Positions 52,545 through 60,085 of a stretch of DNA of 64,000 bases are shown here, piece after piece. Source of the stretch: Haloarchaeobius amylolyticus (lineage in GTDB: Archaea; Halobacteriota; Halobacteria; Halobacteriales; Natrialbaceae); NCBI RefSeq assembly GCF_026616195.1, contig NZ_JANHDH010000001.1, positions 1,364,001-1,428,000 of the forward strand, written 5' to 3'. The notes under the pieces are model-generated. The model was not told the DNA's origin. It saw nothing but the letters and a program-made list of their open reading frames with translations, and did no database searches. A program made the translations under genes and the position numbers. Every line of letters begins with the position of its first letter. The stretch's first letter is position 1.

Positions 52545-53351
52545 TCAGATGAACGCGAGCGGGAGCATCACGGCGAAGCCGAGGGCGACGCCGGAGACGA
52601 GTTCGAGCCGGCCGCCACCCTCGACGTGCTCGCCGAGTTCAAGCGCCTCCGGGATGAACTCCGTCGCGACGAGGAAGATCATCGCGCCGGCCGCGAAGCC
52701 GTACCCGTAGGGCAGGAACTCCTGTGCGTACCGGACGAACGCGAAGGCGACGACCGCCCCGATGGGCTGGGGGAGACTGGAGAAAATCGCCCACCAGACC
52801 ATCTTGAACTCGCTGACGCCCATCGTCCGCAGCGGGATGGAGATGGCCACGCCCTCGGGGACGTTGTGGATGGCGATGGCGACCGTGATGAACACGGCGA
52901 CGACCGGGACGCCGAAGCCGAGGAACGAGATGCCGTCCTGGAGCCCGGGGAGGTTCAACTCGGCGAAGGAGACGCCGACGGCGACGCCCTCCGGGAACGA
53001 GTGGACGGTGAGGATGCCGAGGATGAGCAGGAGCTTCTTGAAGTCCGCCTCGGCGTACTCGCCGGGGTCCGGCTCGTAGTCCTCGATGAGTTCGTGGGCG
53101 ACGACGACGAGGACGACGCCCGCGAGCATGCCGACGCCGACGGCGACGAGTCGCCCCGCTGCGGCCCCCTCGAAGATGAGGCCGAACACCGACGCGGAGA
53201 CCATGATACCCGAGGCGAGCCCCCAGAGCACGACGTTCCAGCGGTCGCTGATGTCGTCGAGGACGAAGAACGGCAGTGCCCCGACGCCGGTCGCCAGCGC
53301 GGTGATGAGCCCGGCCACGAACACCAGCACCAGGTTCTCCAGTAGTGCCAT
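52545..53351 (-). CDS. ZIP family metal transporter
   Basis: A 268-residue divalent-metal importer of the ZIP/ZupT type with eight predicted helices. Helix 4 holds the metal site HSFPEGVAVGVSF and helix 5 the second site HNVPEGVAIS. Metal preference (Zn, Fe or Mn) is not resolvable. It sits 47 bases upstream of the CDF exporter on the same strand, giving opposite-direction metal transport side by side. Confidence 0.9.
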   Translation of the reverse strand: MALLENLVLVFVAGLITALATGVGALPFFVLDDISDRWNVVLWGLASGIMVSASVFGLIFEGAAAGRLVAVGVGMLAGVVLVVVAHELIEDYEPDPGEYAEADFKKLLLILGILTVHSFPEGVAVGVSFAELNLPGLQDGISFLGFGVPVVAVFITVAIAIHNVPEGVAISIPLRTMGVSEFKMVWWAIFSSLPQPIGAVVAFAFVRYAQEFLPYGYGFAAGAMIFLVATEFIPEALELGEHVEGGGRLELVSGVALGFAVMLPLAFI

Positions 53352-53364
53352 CGCTTGGTAGAGA

Positions 53365-53383
53365 ATTGCTGGAGCAGTGCAAT
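53365..53383 (-). promoter_or_regulatory. Candidate operator overlapping the ZIP gene promoter
   Basis: ATTGC (53365-53369) and GCAAT (53379-53383) are inverted around 9 bases, 14-32 bases before the ATG at 53351. The right arm overlaps the minus-strand TATA-like GCGTTATTGC (53379-53388). A metalloregulator of the DtxR/SirR kind would be expected to bind such a position. Confidence 0.35.
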
Positions 53384-53504
53384 AACGCTTGTCATTCAGA
53401 AAATAGATTTTTGGTTTCCCTAAAACGAGTTGCCGGTCGTGTGTAGGGCCCCGCGACCCGGACGGGCCGTGGCGCGCGCGGCGGCGACCGCGACCACCCG
53501 TCTG

Positions 53505-54053
53505 TCAGTCGAACGAGAGCCGAACCGCGGTGTCCGAATCGACCGCCGTCGCGCCGTCCTGGGCCGCGAACGCCTCGTGGAGACGGTCGTAGGTGTCCGC
53601 GAGCGCCTCGACGATGACCTTCGTGTCGGAGACGACGGGCATGAAGTTCGTGTCACCGTTCCAACGGGGAACGACGTGCGTGTGGAGATGGTCGTCGATG
53701 GACCCCCCTGCGGCCCCGCCACCCAGGTTCAAGCCGGCATTGAAACCGTCTGGCCCCATCGCCTCGCGGAGTGCGGCGAAGGTCCGTTGCTTCAGTCTTG
53801 CGTGGTCGAGCAGCGTCTCGTCGGTGAGCTCACCGTAGTCGCCGGTGTGCTGGTTCGGGATGACCATCGCGTGGCCCGGGTTGTACGGGTAGTTGTTCAG
53901 CATCACGAACGCGTGGTCGCTCCGGGCGACGATGCGGTACTCGCGGTCCGACTCCCGCGTCGGGAGTTCACAGAAGACACACCCCTCGATGTCCTCGTTC
54001 TTGTCGTCGCGTTCCACCCACTCGATGCGCCACGGCGCGAACACCTGGTCCAT
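53505..54053 (-). CDS. HIT-family nucleotide hydrolase/transferase
   Basis: A 182-residue histidine-triad protein, related to diadenosine tetraphosphate hydrolases/phosphorylases and galactose-1-phosphate uridylyltransferase. The triad is HLHTHVVPRW. The N-terminal CVFCELPTRES is a typical zinc-type CxxC, paired with a later His. Length and the APWRIEWV start agree with the archaeal branch of this family. The substrate is likely ApnA-type, but not proven. Confidence 0.9.
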   Translation of the reverse strand: MDQVFAPWRIEWVERDDKNEDIEGCVFCELPTRESDREYRIVARSDHAFVMLNNYPYNPGHAMVIPNQHTGDYGELTDETLLDHARLKQRTFAALREAMGPDGFNAGLNLGGGAAGGSIDDHLHTHVVPRWNGDTNFMPVVSDTKVIVEALADTYDRLHEAFAAQDGATAVDSDTAVRLSFD

Positions 54054-54119
54054 ACCTGCACTCGGGGGGCCGATGATTTCAATCCCACGTCACAGAACCC
54101 CTCCAGAATCAGATACGAA

Positions 54120-54170
54120 AGGGGTGCTATCCCTGTTTCAAGAGGCAACATCCCTGTTACAAGCACCCCT
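54120..54170. repeat. Inverted repeat enclosing two direct repeats
   Basis: AGGGGTGCT (54120-54128) and AGCACCCCT (54162-54170) are perfect 9-base inverted arms. Inside, ATCCCTGTTTCAAG (54129-54142) is repeated as ATCCCTGTTACAAG (54150-54163). The two copies are spaced exactly 21 bases apart, two turns of the helix, placing them on one face of the DNA. This looks like a protein-binding array rather than a terminator. Confidence 0.65.
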
Positions 54171-54271
54171 CATTCAGGATGTAGACGTTTCGAAACCGCA
54201 GAAAACGGCACATCGGTCATATTTTGCTAGAGAATGCCACGAACAGTCCATTCAACCGATTAAACGGTCTG

Positions 54272-54282
54272 TTCTTTTTATG
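54272..54282 (+). promoter_or_regulatory. TATA box of the 66-residue zinc-ribbon gene
   Basis: TTCTTTTTATG centred about 31 bases before the ATG at 54309; one of the strongest TATA boxes in the window. Confidence 0.75.
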
Positions 54283-54308
54283 CTGGTATCCCTCATCTAA
54301 CCGAGTGG

Positions 54309-54509
54309 ATGGCGACGACTGACAACTCGATCAATGGGCGAAACGAACACTGTGACAACTGTGGGACGGACACGCTGCACAGCGTGTCGGTGCAGCTGGT
54401 GACCGAGAGCACCAAGCAGGAGAACTCCCAGTTCTCGCGCGAACCCTACCGGGTGACGGAGTGCCAGCGGTGTGGGGAGCGGGCGAGCCAGCGCATGAAC
54501 AACGCGTAG
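54309..54509 (+). CDS. Small zinc-ribbon protein (66 residues)
   Basis: Two CxxC pairs (HCDNCGTD and ECQRCGER) about 34 residues apart make a single zinc ribbon. Between them lies a polar beta segment (LHSVSVQLVTESTKQENSQF). Such small zinc-finger proteins are frequent in Halobacteria, where several affect stress or biofilm phenotypes when deleted; the target of this one is unknown. The strong TATA box suggests high expression. Confidence 0.8.
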   Translation: MATTDNSINGRNEHCDNCGTDTLHSVSVQLVTESTKQENSQFSREPYRVTECQRCGERASQRMNNA

Positions 54510-54592
54510 GTGGGGGATTCAGCAGGGTTCACGCACGTACCGGCACAGAACCAAGGGAAAGGCAGTTCCGCGATTTGCTTGCACGAAGGCGG

Positions 54593-55495
54593 TCAGCGTG
54601 ACCGAGTGGTCACTTCACAGCCGTCCTCCGTGACGATGATGGTGTGTTCCTTCTGACTGACGAGTTTCCCGTCGTCCTCCTTGAGGACCGGGTAGCCGTG
54701 GACGATGTCGTTCATCTTGAGCCGGCGCAGTGCCATCTCCGGGCGGGCGATGTCCAGCCAGCGGGTCGCGAAGGGGAGCGTCCGGAACTCCTCCGTGATC
54801 TGCTCGAGGGCCTGCCGGGCGTTGCGGTCCCGGACCGACGCCTCGCGCTCCAGCGCGAAGATCTCCTCGTCGGCGCCCTCGGAGACCTTCCCGCTCCCGT
54901 CGGTCGCGAAGGGCTCGATGGCGACCACGTCGCCGACCTCGAGCGTCGTCCCCTGCGAGACGGCGCGGTTCGGGATGTTCGGTTCGGTGTGCTGCTCCCA
55001 GTGGCCCAGGCCGTGCCCGGAGAGGTTGACGACCGGGTTGAAGCCGTAGCCCTTGATGACGTCCTCGATCTCGGCACCGATGGTGCCGGTGTCGACGCCC
55101 GGTTCGACGACGTCCAGGGCCGCCTCCAGCGCCTGCTCGGACGCCTCCGCGAGTTCCGGGTTCCCCGAGAGGTCGACCGTGACGGCGGTGTCGGCCAGCC
55201 AGCCGTCGATGCAGACCCCGATGTCGAGGTTGACCATCTCCTCGCCGAAGACCGCGTCGTCGTCGATGCTCGGCGTCGCATGGGCGGCCTCCTCGTCGAT
55301 GGAGATGTTGACGGGGAACGCGGGCTGGCCGCCGAGTTCGCGGATGCGCTCTTCGGCCCACTCGGCGACCTCGAGGTGGCTGGTGCCGACCTCGACCATC
55401 TCTGCGGCCTCGTCGCGGACCTCGGCGAGGATGCGACCGGCCTCACGGTGTTTCTCGTACTTCTCTGCGTCCAGGTCGACCTCGGTCTCGCTCAT
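54593..55495 (-). CDS. map: Methionine aminopeptidase, type II
   Basis: Removes the initiator methionine from nascent proteins. The 300 residues are of archaeal type II, with the helical insert characteristic of that type. Metal ligands are in NLDIGVCIDGWLADTAVTVD (two Asp), LSGHGLGHWEQH (His), PFATDGSG (Glu side) and the final EHTIIVTEDGCEV (Glu). The start at 55495 (MSETEVDL) is followed at once by the family N-terminus (KYEKHREAGRILAEVRDEAA). Essential housekeeping gene. Confidence 0.94.
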   Translation of the reverse strand: MSETEVDLDAEKYEKHREAGRILAEVRDEAAEMVEVGTSHLEVAEWAEERIRELGGQPAFPVNISIDEEAAHATPSIDDDAVFGEEMVNLDIGVCIDGWLADTAVTVDLSGNPELAEASEQALEAALDVVEPGVDTGTIGAEIEDVIKGYGFNPVVNLSGHGLGHWEQHTEPNIPNRAVSQGTTLEVGDVVAIEPFATDGSGKVSEGADEEIFALEREASVRDRNARQALEQITEEFRTLPFATRWLDIARPEMALRRLKMNDIVHGYPVLKEDDGKLVSQKEHTIIVTEDGCEVTTRSR

Positions 55496-55646
55496 GGCAG
55501 GTGGTTCGCCCACGGTGGAAAAAGAGGTTGCGCATGGCGGACGTGCGAGCGAGTGGCGTACGCGAGGAATTGGCGTACATTGGGCTATATAGCTATCTTA
55601 GAAACTGTTTATGCCGGTGACTGCCTGGCTATCGTAAGTCACTCCG

Positions 55647-56354
55647 ATGAGCGCACCAGAACCATCCTTCTCCGAGACACCGGCCGCCTGGCATCAGACC
55701 GTCGACGCGGACGACTGGGACGACATCTACGTCGTCGGCGACGTGCACGGGTGCTTCGACGCGCTGCAGCGACTCCTCCAGCGAATCGACCCGGGCGAGG
55801 ACGACCTCGTCGTCTTCGTCGGTGACCTCGTCCGCAAGGGCCCGAACAGCCGCGGCGTGGTCCAGCTGGTCCGCGAGTCGCCCAACATGCTGTCGGTCCG
55901 TGGGAACAACGAGGAGAAACTGCTCCGCGGCGAGAAGGAGCTCGACGAGCTGAGCGCGGTCGACATGGAGTACATCGCCTCGATGCCGGTCGCCATCTCC
56001 TTCGACGAGGCGCTGGTCGTCCACGGCGGCATCGACCCGCGCAAGCCGCTCGCCGACCACAGCGTCGACGACGTCCAGAACATGCGCTCGCTCGCCCCCG
56101 ACGGGAGCTACGACCGCCCCTTCTGGTTCGAACGGCACGCCGAGACGCCGACCGTCTTCTTCGGCCACACCGTCCTCGCCGAGCCGGTCGACCGCGAGTA
56201 CGCCATCGGCCTCGACACCGGCTGCGTCTACGGCGGGGAGCTGACCGCCTACGACTACTGGGCCGACGAGTACATCACCGTCCCCCTCGACCGCGAGGGT
56301 AAGGGCCGCAAGTCGTCGAAAATCGTCACCCCGCCCGAGCCTAACACCGCATAA
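55647..56354 (+). CDS. Metallophosphoesterase (PP/ApaH-like)
   Basis: A 235-residue calcineurin-fold phosphatase. All five metal motifs are present: GDVHG, GDLVRKGPNS, RGNNE, the His in VVHGGIDP, and FGHT, ending with GLDTGCVYGG. The closest families are PrpE/ApaH-type bis(5'-nucleosyl)tetraphosphatases and PPP Ser/Thr phosphatases; motif GDLVRKG favours the bacterial-type PPP branch. It stands alone, 151 bases divergent from map. Confidence 0.9.
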   Translation: MSAPEPSFSETPAAWHQTVDADDWDDIYVVGDVHGCFDALQRLLQRIDPGEDDLVVFVGDLVRKGPNSRGVVQLVRESPNMLSVRGNNEEKLLRGEKELDELSAVDMEYIASMPVAISFDEALVVHGGIDPRKPLADHSVDDVQNMRSLAPDGSYDRPFWFERHAETPTVFFGHTVLAEPVDREYAIGLDTGCVYGGELTAYDYWADEYITVPLDREGKGRKSSKIVTPPEPNTA

Positions 56355-56406
56355 GAAGCAGTTCCGGCCGCCCGGTTCCACACCGCCCGACTCTCGGCCT
56401 CGCGGG

Positions 56407-56535
56407 TCAGTTCGGGGCGTCGCGGCCGTCGACCCACGCACACTGCGGGCAGGCGTCGACACCCTGGACGTTCACGGTCTCTTCCTCGCACTCGGGGCAC
56501 CGGCGTGTGTCACCGTGCTGGGTCTGCTCGAGCAT
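56407..56535 (-). CDS. Very small zinc-finger protein (42 residues)
   Basis: Found by direct reading: ATG at 56533-56535 to TGA at 56407-56409. The protein begins [20 protein letters not shown] and ends [16 protein letters not shown], with CPEC and CPQC forming one zinc finger. It belongs to the class of haloarchaeal CPxCG micro-proteins. The high-quality TATA box at the right distance and intact coding strongly support it as a real gene although it is so short. Confidence 0.85.
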   Translation of the reverse strand: MLEQTQHGDTRRCPECEEETVNVQGVDACPQCAWVDGRDAPN

Positions 56536-56560
56536 AGGTGAACCGAGGATTTCGACGGCA

Positions 56561-56570
56561 TTAAATATTC
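56561..56570 (-). promoter_or_regulatory. TATA box of the 42-residue zinc-finger gene
   Basis: GAATATTTAA on the minus strand, centred about 30 bases before the ATG at 56535. Confidence 0.75.
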
Positions 56571-56597
56571 ACTTCGACATATGTCGTAAATTTCGTG

Positions 56598-57092
56598 CTA
56601 CCGCGTCCCACGCCAGCGCAGCGACAGCACCCCGATGACCCCCGGCCCGACGAGCGCGATGGCGACCACGAAACCGAGGGCAAGCAGGCCGACCAGCTGG
56701 TCGAGGAACGTGACGTTGTACCGGGAGAGCCCGCCCGGCAGGAAGAACACCAGGGCACTCGCCAGCAGGGCGACCGGCCACGCGAGGGCGACGCGGCGCA
56801 GCGCTAACGGGACGTTCCCATCGGCACGCGTCGAAACCAGTGCGACGCCCACGAGGAGCGGGCCCACGACGAGGACCAGCGCGGTCGCCGCGACGACGAG
56901 CGCCGCGACCGGGCCGCCGAGGACCAGCACGCCGAGGATACCGGCGAGGACGGCCCCACCGACCACGAGCGAGAGCGCTCGCTGGAACGGGAGCCACCGC
57001 GCCAGCAGGAACGCCAGCCCGACCGCGGGGGCGGCACCGGCGACGATGGCCACGTAGCTCAACAGCGAGAGCAGCGGGAGGAACGATTCCAC
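56598..57092 (-). CDS. Uncharacterised membrane protein, about five helices
   Basis: A 164-residue highly hydrophobic protein: FLPLLSLLSYVAIVAGAAPA, ALSLVVGGAVLAGILGVLVL, AALVVAATALVLVVGPLLVG, VALAWPVALLASALVFFLPG and QLVGLLALGFVVAIALVGPG. Short basic loops (STRADGNVPLALRRV) separate them. No family recognised. It lies 29 bases upstream (genomic) of the convergent-side stop of the isoaspartyl peptidase gene, on the same strand. Confidence 0.7.
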   Translation of the reverse strand: MESFLPLLSLLSYVAIVAGAAPAVGLAFLLARWLPFQRALSLVVGGAVLAGILGVLVLGGPVAALVVAATALVLVVGPLLVGVALVSTRADGNVPLALRRVALAWPVALLASALVFFLPGGLSRYNVTFLDQLVGLLALGFVVAIALVGPGVIGVLSLRWRGTR

Positions 57093-57121
57093 GCAGATAC
57101 TACGGCGGGTCGAGGGAAAAG

Positions 57122-58003
57122 CTAGCGCGAGACGGCAGTCTGCATCGCGTCGGAGTTGAACGCGCTGCCGGCACTCCCGTCGCGGTCGAGGACGATGATG
57201 CCCGCGTTCGAGCCGGTGAGTTCGCCGAACTCGTCGATGGCGAGGTCGGCCGCGGCCTGTGCGGAGTGGCCCGATTCGAGGTGGCGGACCGCCCGCCGGG
57301 AGAGGGTGACCCGGGCGATGTCCTCGCCGGCGCCCGTGGCGGAGGCGCCGCCGGCCGGGGAGCAGTAGAAGCCGTTACCGACCTGGGGCACGTCGCCGAC
57401 CCGGCCCGCGAGCGCGAGCCAGCGCCCGCCGGTCGAGGTCGCGGCGGCGAAGGAGTCGCCGTCGAAGGCGACCGCGCCGACCGTGTCGTGATCGAACTCC
57501 GCCGGGTTGCCGTCCGGGTCCGTCGTCCCGAACCGCTCTTCCAGGTAGGCGAGGTGCTCTTTGGCCCCGCCCTCCGGGACGTCCTCCTCGGCCCAGCGCT
57601 CCCGGGTGCGGTCGCTGAACAGGTCGACGCCGGTCTCGACGCCGAAGTCCTCGGCGAGGGCGACGGCGTGCTCGCCCGAGACGCAGATGTGCGGCGTCTC
57701 CTCCATGACGGTGCGGGCGACGCTGACGGCGTGTTCGACGCCCGGCATGGAGCAGGCCGCGCCGGTCTCGCGGTCGTCGGTCATGACGCCCGCGTCGGTG
57801 CGGACCACGCCGTCGGACTGCACGGCCCCGCCGAAGCCCGCGTTGAACCGGGGCGACGACTCGAGGACGTGGATGGCCTGTTCGACCGCGTCGACCGGCG
57901 TCTCGGCGGCGGCACCGGCCCCGGCGGCCTCGTCGAGTACTCCCTGTCGTGTCTCCGGGTCGTCGGGGTTCGCACCCGCGCCCCCGTGGACGATGACGTG
58001 CAT
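57122..58003 (-). CDS. Isoaspartyl peptidase/L-asparaginase, plant-type Ntn hydrolase
   Basis: Autoproteolytic enzyme that cleaves isoaspartyl dipeptides and asparagine. The 293 residues start MHVIVHGGAGANPDD; NAGFGGAVQSDG is a conserved loop. The nucleophile is Thr174 in FDHDTVGAVAFDGD, which becomes N-terminal after self-cleavage. The first part (1-173) would be the alpha chain. It could recycle damaged isoaspartyl peptides, for example those imported by the dpp system, but the two loci are far apart. Confidence 0.92.
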   Translation of the reverse strand: MHVIVHGGAGANPDDPETRQGVLDEAAGAGAAAETPVDAVEQAIHVLESSPRFNAGFGGAVQSDGVVRTDAGVMTDDRETGAACSMPGVEHAVSVARTVMEETPHICVSGEHAVALAEDFGVETGVDLFSDRTRERWAEEDVPEGGAKEHLAYLEERFGTTDPDGNPAEFDHDTVGAVAFDGDSFAAATSTGGRWLALAGRVGDVPQVGNGFYCSPAGGASATGAGEDIARVTLSRRAVRHLESGHSAQAAADLAIDEFGELTGSNAGIIVLDRDGSAGSAFNSDAMQTAVSR

Positions 58004-58025
58004 GGGTCGGTCGTCGGCACCGCTC

Positions 58026-58035
58026 CAATTAAAGG
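58026..58035 (-). promoter_or_regulatory. TATA box of the isoaspartyl peptidase gene
   Basis: CCTTTAATTG on the minus strand, centred about 28 bases before the ATG at 58003. Confidence 0.7.
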
Positions 58036-58084
58036 TCGCGACCGCGGCCCGTCCCGGGAACCCATGGGAATCACCAACACGGTC

Positions 58085-58105
58085 GCCAGCAGTATAGCTG
58101 CTGGC
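58085..58105. repeat. Perfect 8-bp inverted repeat upstream of the two-gene cassette
   Basis: GCCAGCAG (58085-58092) and CTGCTGGC (58098-58105) with loop TATAG. It lies 133-153 bases before the ATG at 58238. Confidence 0.65.
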
Positions 58106-58154
58106 ATGACCAGTAAAGATTCAGTAAGCTCTTTCATTACCGATTGCGATATAT

Positions 58155-58168
58155 GGCGCTTTAGCGCC
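58155..58168. repeat. Perfect 6-bp inverted repeat upstream of the two-gene cassette
   Basis: GGCGCT (58155-58160) and AGCGCC (58163-58168) with loop TT. It lies 70-83 bases before the ATG at 58238. Confidence 0.55.
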
Positions 58169-58237
58169 CAGAGACAGAGTTCTAGCGCATTTACACTTGC
58201 ATAAAGATTGTAGTAATATCAGATTAATTCTCACTAT

Positions 58238-60085
58238 ATGAGTGGTGAAGACCCACTCGTGCAGTACGAGTCCGGCGGCCAGGCATCGGTCATCAACTAC
58301 AACATCCCACTGCCCACGTCCTACGGGTGTCGCAGCATCGTCGAACTCGACTTCCCGTCGTCGTACTTCCGCTCGCACGCCGACGAGAAACCGGGCAGCA
58401 CCATCCGCGACGACCTCGCGGACCGACCCATCGAGGACATCCGCGACCGGGTCGCACAGGCGATGCGAGAGGGGTTCTACGACCCGATCCTGTTCGAGCA
58501 CATCGACATCGGACAGGAGTCCCCGGTCCAGCCCGGCGGCCCGCAGCCCGTCGACCCCGCCCCGTGGGGCGGCGACGGTGCCCGCGGCGGGGCCATCGAC
58601 CGGTCGGAGATGAGCGACACGGTCCGGGAGATCGTCGAGTCCCCGGCGGCCATGGACGCGCTCGCCGAACACATCAGACTGCGCGACCTCCAGAACGTAC
58701 GGACCGACGGGGGCGCGGCCGCGGCGGCCGCAGGCGCCATCGAGCAGGAGTCCCTCGGCGAGTTCGACTACGACGACTACCTCTCCGTGAAGAACTACTT
58801 CCGGCCGGTCGCCTCCCTGACACCGGAGCAGGTCGCCCGACGGGTGAAGGACGGCCAGTTCATGTACCTCCGGTCGACGCTCCACGGCGACGTGGTGCCG
58901 GGGTTCGCCCCGGAGCCGGTCGAGCCCGAGCCGCAGTTCGCCATCGTCGAGCGCTACCGCATCTCGAACTTCCTCGGGAACTACGGCGCCGGGCGGACGC
59001 TGAAGACGTTCTCGCTGTTCCCCGGCGAGGAGACCACCATCACCCTGAAGACGTACCGCAACGAGAAACGCTCCCGGCAGGAGGCCGCGAGCATCTTCGA
59101 GTCGAGTTCGCGCGAGGCCGCCTACGAGTTCGAGCGCGAGCTCCAGACCGAGACCACCTCCAGCGTCAAGGAGACGAAGAAACGCAACTGGAAGGCCGGC
59201 GGCAAGGCCGAACTCAACCTCGGCATCTTCAAGGTCGGTGGCGGCGGCGGCGGTGGCGGGAGTTCGACCGCCGTGCGCGAGCACACGGCCCGGTCGGTCG
59301 CAAGCGCCTCCTCGCGGCACGCCGCGAAGGCCTCCGCCAAGCGCGAGGTCGAGGTCAACAGCGAGGCGAAGGAGTCCGTCGAGACGGGCGAGGAGCGGCT
59401 CATCGAGCGCAAGATCGAGAACATCAACGTGAGCCGGACGCTCAACCTCGTCTTCCGGCAGCTGAACCAGCAGTACCTCACGCTGTTCCACCTCACCGAC
59501 GTTCGCATCGCGTTCTCGAACGGCTTCCCCGGCAGCTACCGGGAGGCACCGCTGTACGAACTCGACCAGCTGGTCGACGACGTGGTGACCGACGACGACC
59601 AGGCCGCGGTCAAGCAGGGCATCCTCGAGGAGCTCTCGCGCATCTACGACTACCGCGGCGAGGCCCACGACGACTTCGTCGAACAGGTCGAGCGCGGCGA
59701 CCACAGCTACTGGCGGGTCAACGAGGACCTGGAGACGACGTTCGAGGACGAGGCGACCGGACTGAGCAAGACGGTCCCCGGCGTCGTGCTCTCGGGCACG
59801 GTCAACGCCATCCGGACCGACGGCGTCATCGTGGAGGCCCTGCTCGGCCGCGGCGAGGCGCTGGACGACTACTCGCAGGCGCTCCAGTCCGAGGCCGTCC
59901 GGGCGCGCGACCTGAACAACGACCTGCTCGCGACCGAGATCGACCGGGCCGAACTCGGCATGGAACTCGTCGAGAACGACGACAACGAGGGCGCGGCCGT
60001 CTACCACAAGGTGTTCGCCGAGGAGGAAGAGGACGAGGACGAGGCCGAGGCGGAGCCGATAGAGCGGCGCACGGACGATGACTGA
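58238..60085 (+). CDS. Unrecognised 615-residue protein with long charged helical hairpin, cassette gene 1
   Basis: I do not recognise a characterised family. There is no signal peptide or membrane helix. Residues 17-45 are beta-like (ASVINYNIPLPTSYGCRSIV). After a disordered linker (95-170), a beta segment ends in KTFSLFPGEETTITLKTYRN (257-274). A charged helix (275-318) and a turn with nine glycines (334-341 region) lead into a second charged, Ala/Ser-rich helix (344-420) that ends SRTLNLVFRQLNQQYLTLFH. The C-terminus (590-615) is acidic. The helix-glycine-helix layout suggests a hairpin or coiled-coil assembly, perhaps membrane-active. I recall similar unannotated bacterial proteins but cannot name them. 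Confidence 0.8.
   Translation: MSGEDPLVQYESGGQASVINYNIPLPTSYGCRSIVELDFPSSYFRSHADEKPGSTIRDDLADRPIEDIRDRVAQAMREGFYDPILFEHIDIGQESPVQPGGPQPVDPAPWGGDGARGGAIDRSEMSDTVREIVESPAAMDALAEHIRLRDLQNVRTDGGAAAAAAGAIEQESLGEFDYDDYLSVKNYFRPVASLTPEQVARRVKDGQFMYLRSTLHGDVVPGFAPEPVEPEPQFAIVERYRISNFLGNYGAGRTLKTFSLFPGEETTITLKTYRNEKRSRQEAASIFESSSREAAYEFERELQTETTSSVKETKKRNWKAGGKAELNLGIFKVGGGGGGGGSSTAVREHTARSVASASSRHAAKASAKREVEVNSEAKESVETGEERLIERKIENINVSRTLNLVFRQLNQQYLTLFHLTDVRIAFSNGFPGSYREAPLYELDQLVDDVVTDDDQAAVKQGILEELSRIYDYRGEAHDDFVEQVERGDHSYWRVNEDLETTFEDEATGLSKTVPGVVLSGTVNAIRTDGVIVEALLGRGEALDDYSQALQSEAVRARDLNNDLLATEIDRAELGMELVENDDNEGAAVYHKVFAEEEEDEDEAEAEPIERRTDDD

Larger units (their letters stand above)
54054..54308. 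other. AT-rich divergent intergenic region with nested repeats
   Basis: Between the HIT gene and the zinc-ribbon gene. It holds a minus-strand TATA candidate for the HIT gene (GATTGAAATC, 54075-54084), the repeat unit at 54120-54170, and the plus-strand TATA at 54272-54282. No gene with credible coding character is present, although a short frame stays open. Confidence 0.6.
58004..58237. other. AT-rich divergent region with two hairpins
   Basis: No gene seen. From the left it holds the TATA box of the isoaspartyl peptidase gene, a hairpin at 58085-58105, a second at 58155-58168, and an AT-rich stretch up to the ATG at 58238. CATAAAGATTG (58200-58210) and TAGTAATATC (58211-58220) are the best TATA candidates for the plus-strand gene. 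It is markedly richer in A+T than the flanking genes. Confidence 0.6.

Noticed and set aside
53893-54300. Plus-strand frame running through the HIT gene promoter and the repeat unit
   Set aside because: It begins antisense inside the HIT gene, crosses inverted and direct repeats, and has non-haloarchaeal composition. It is more likely non-coding.
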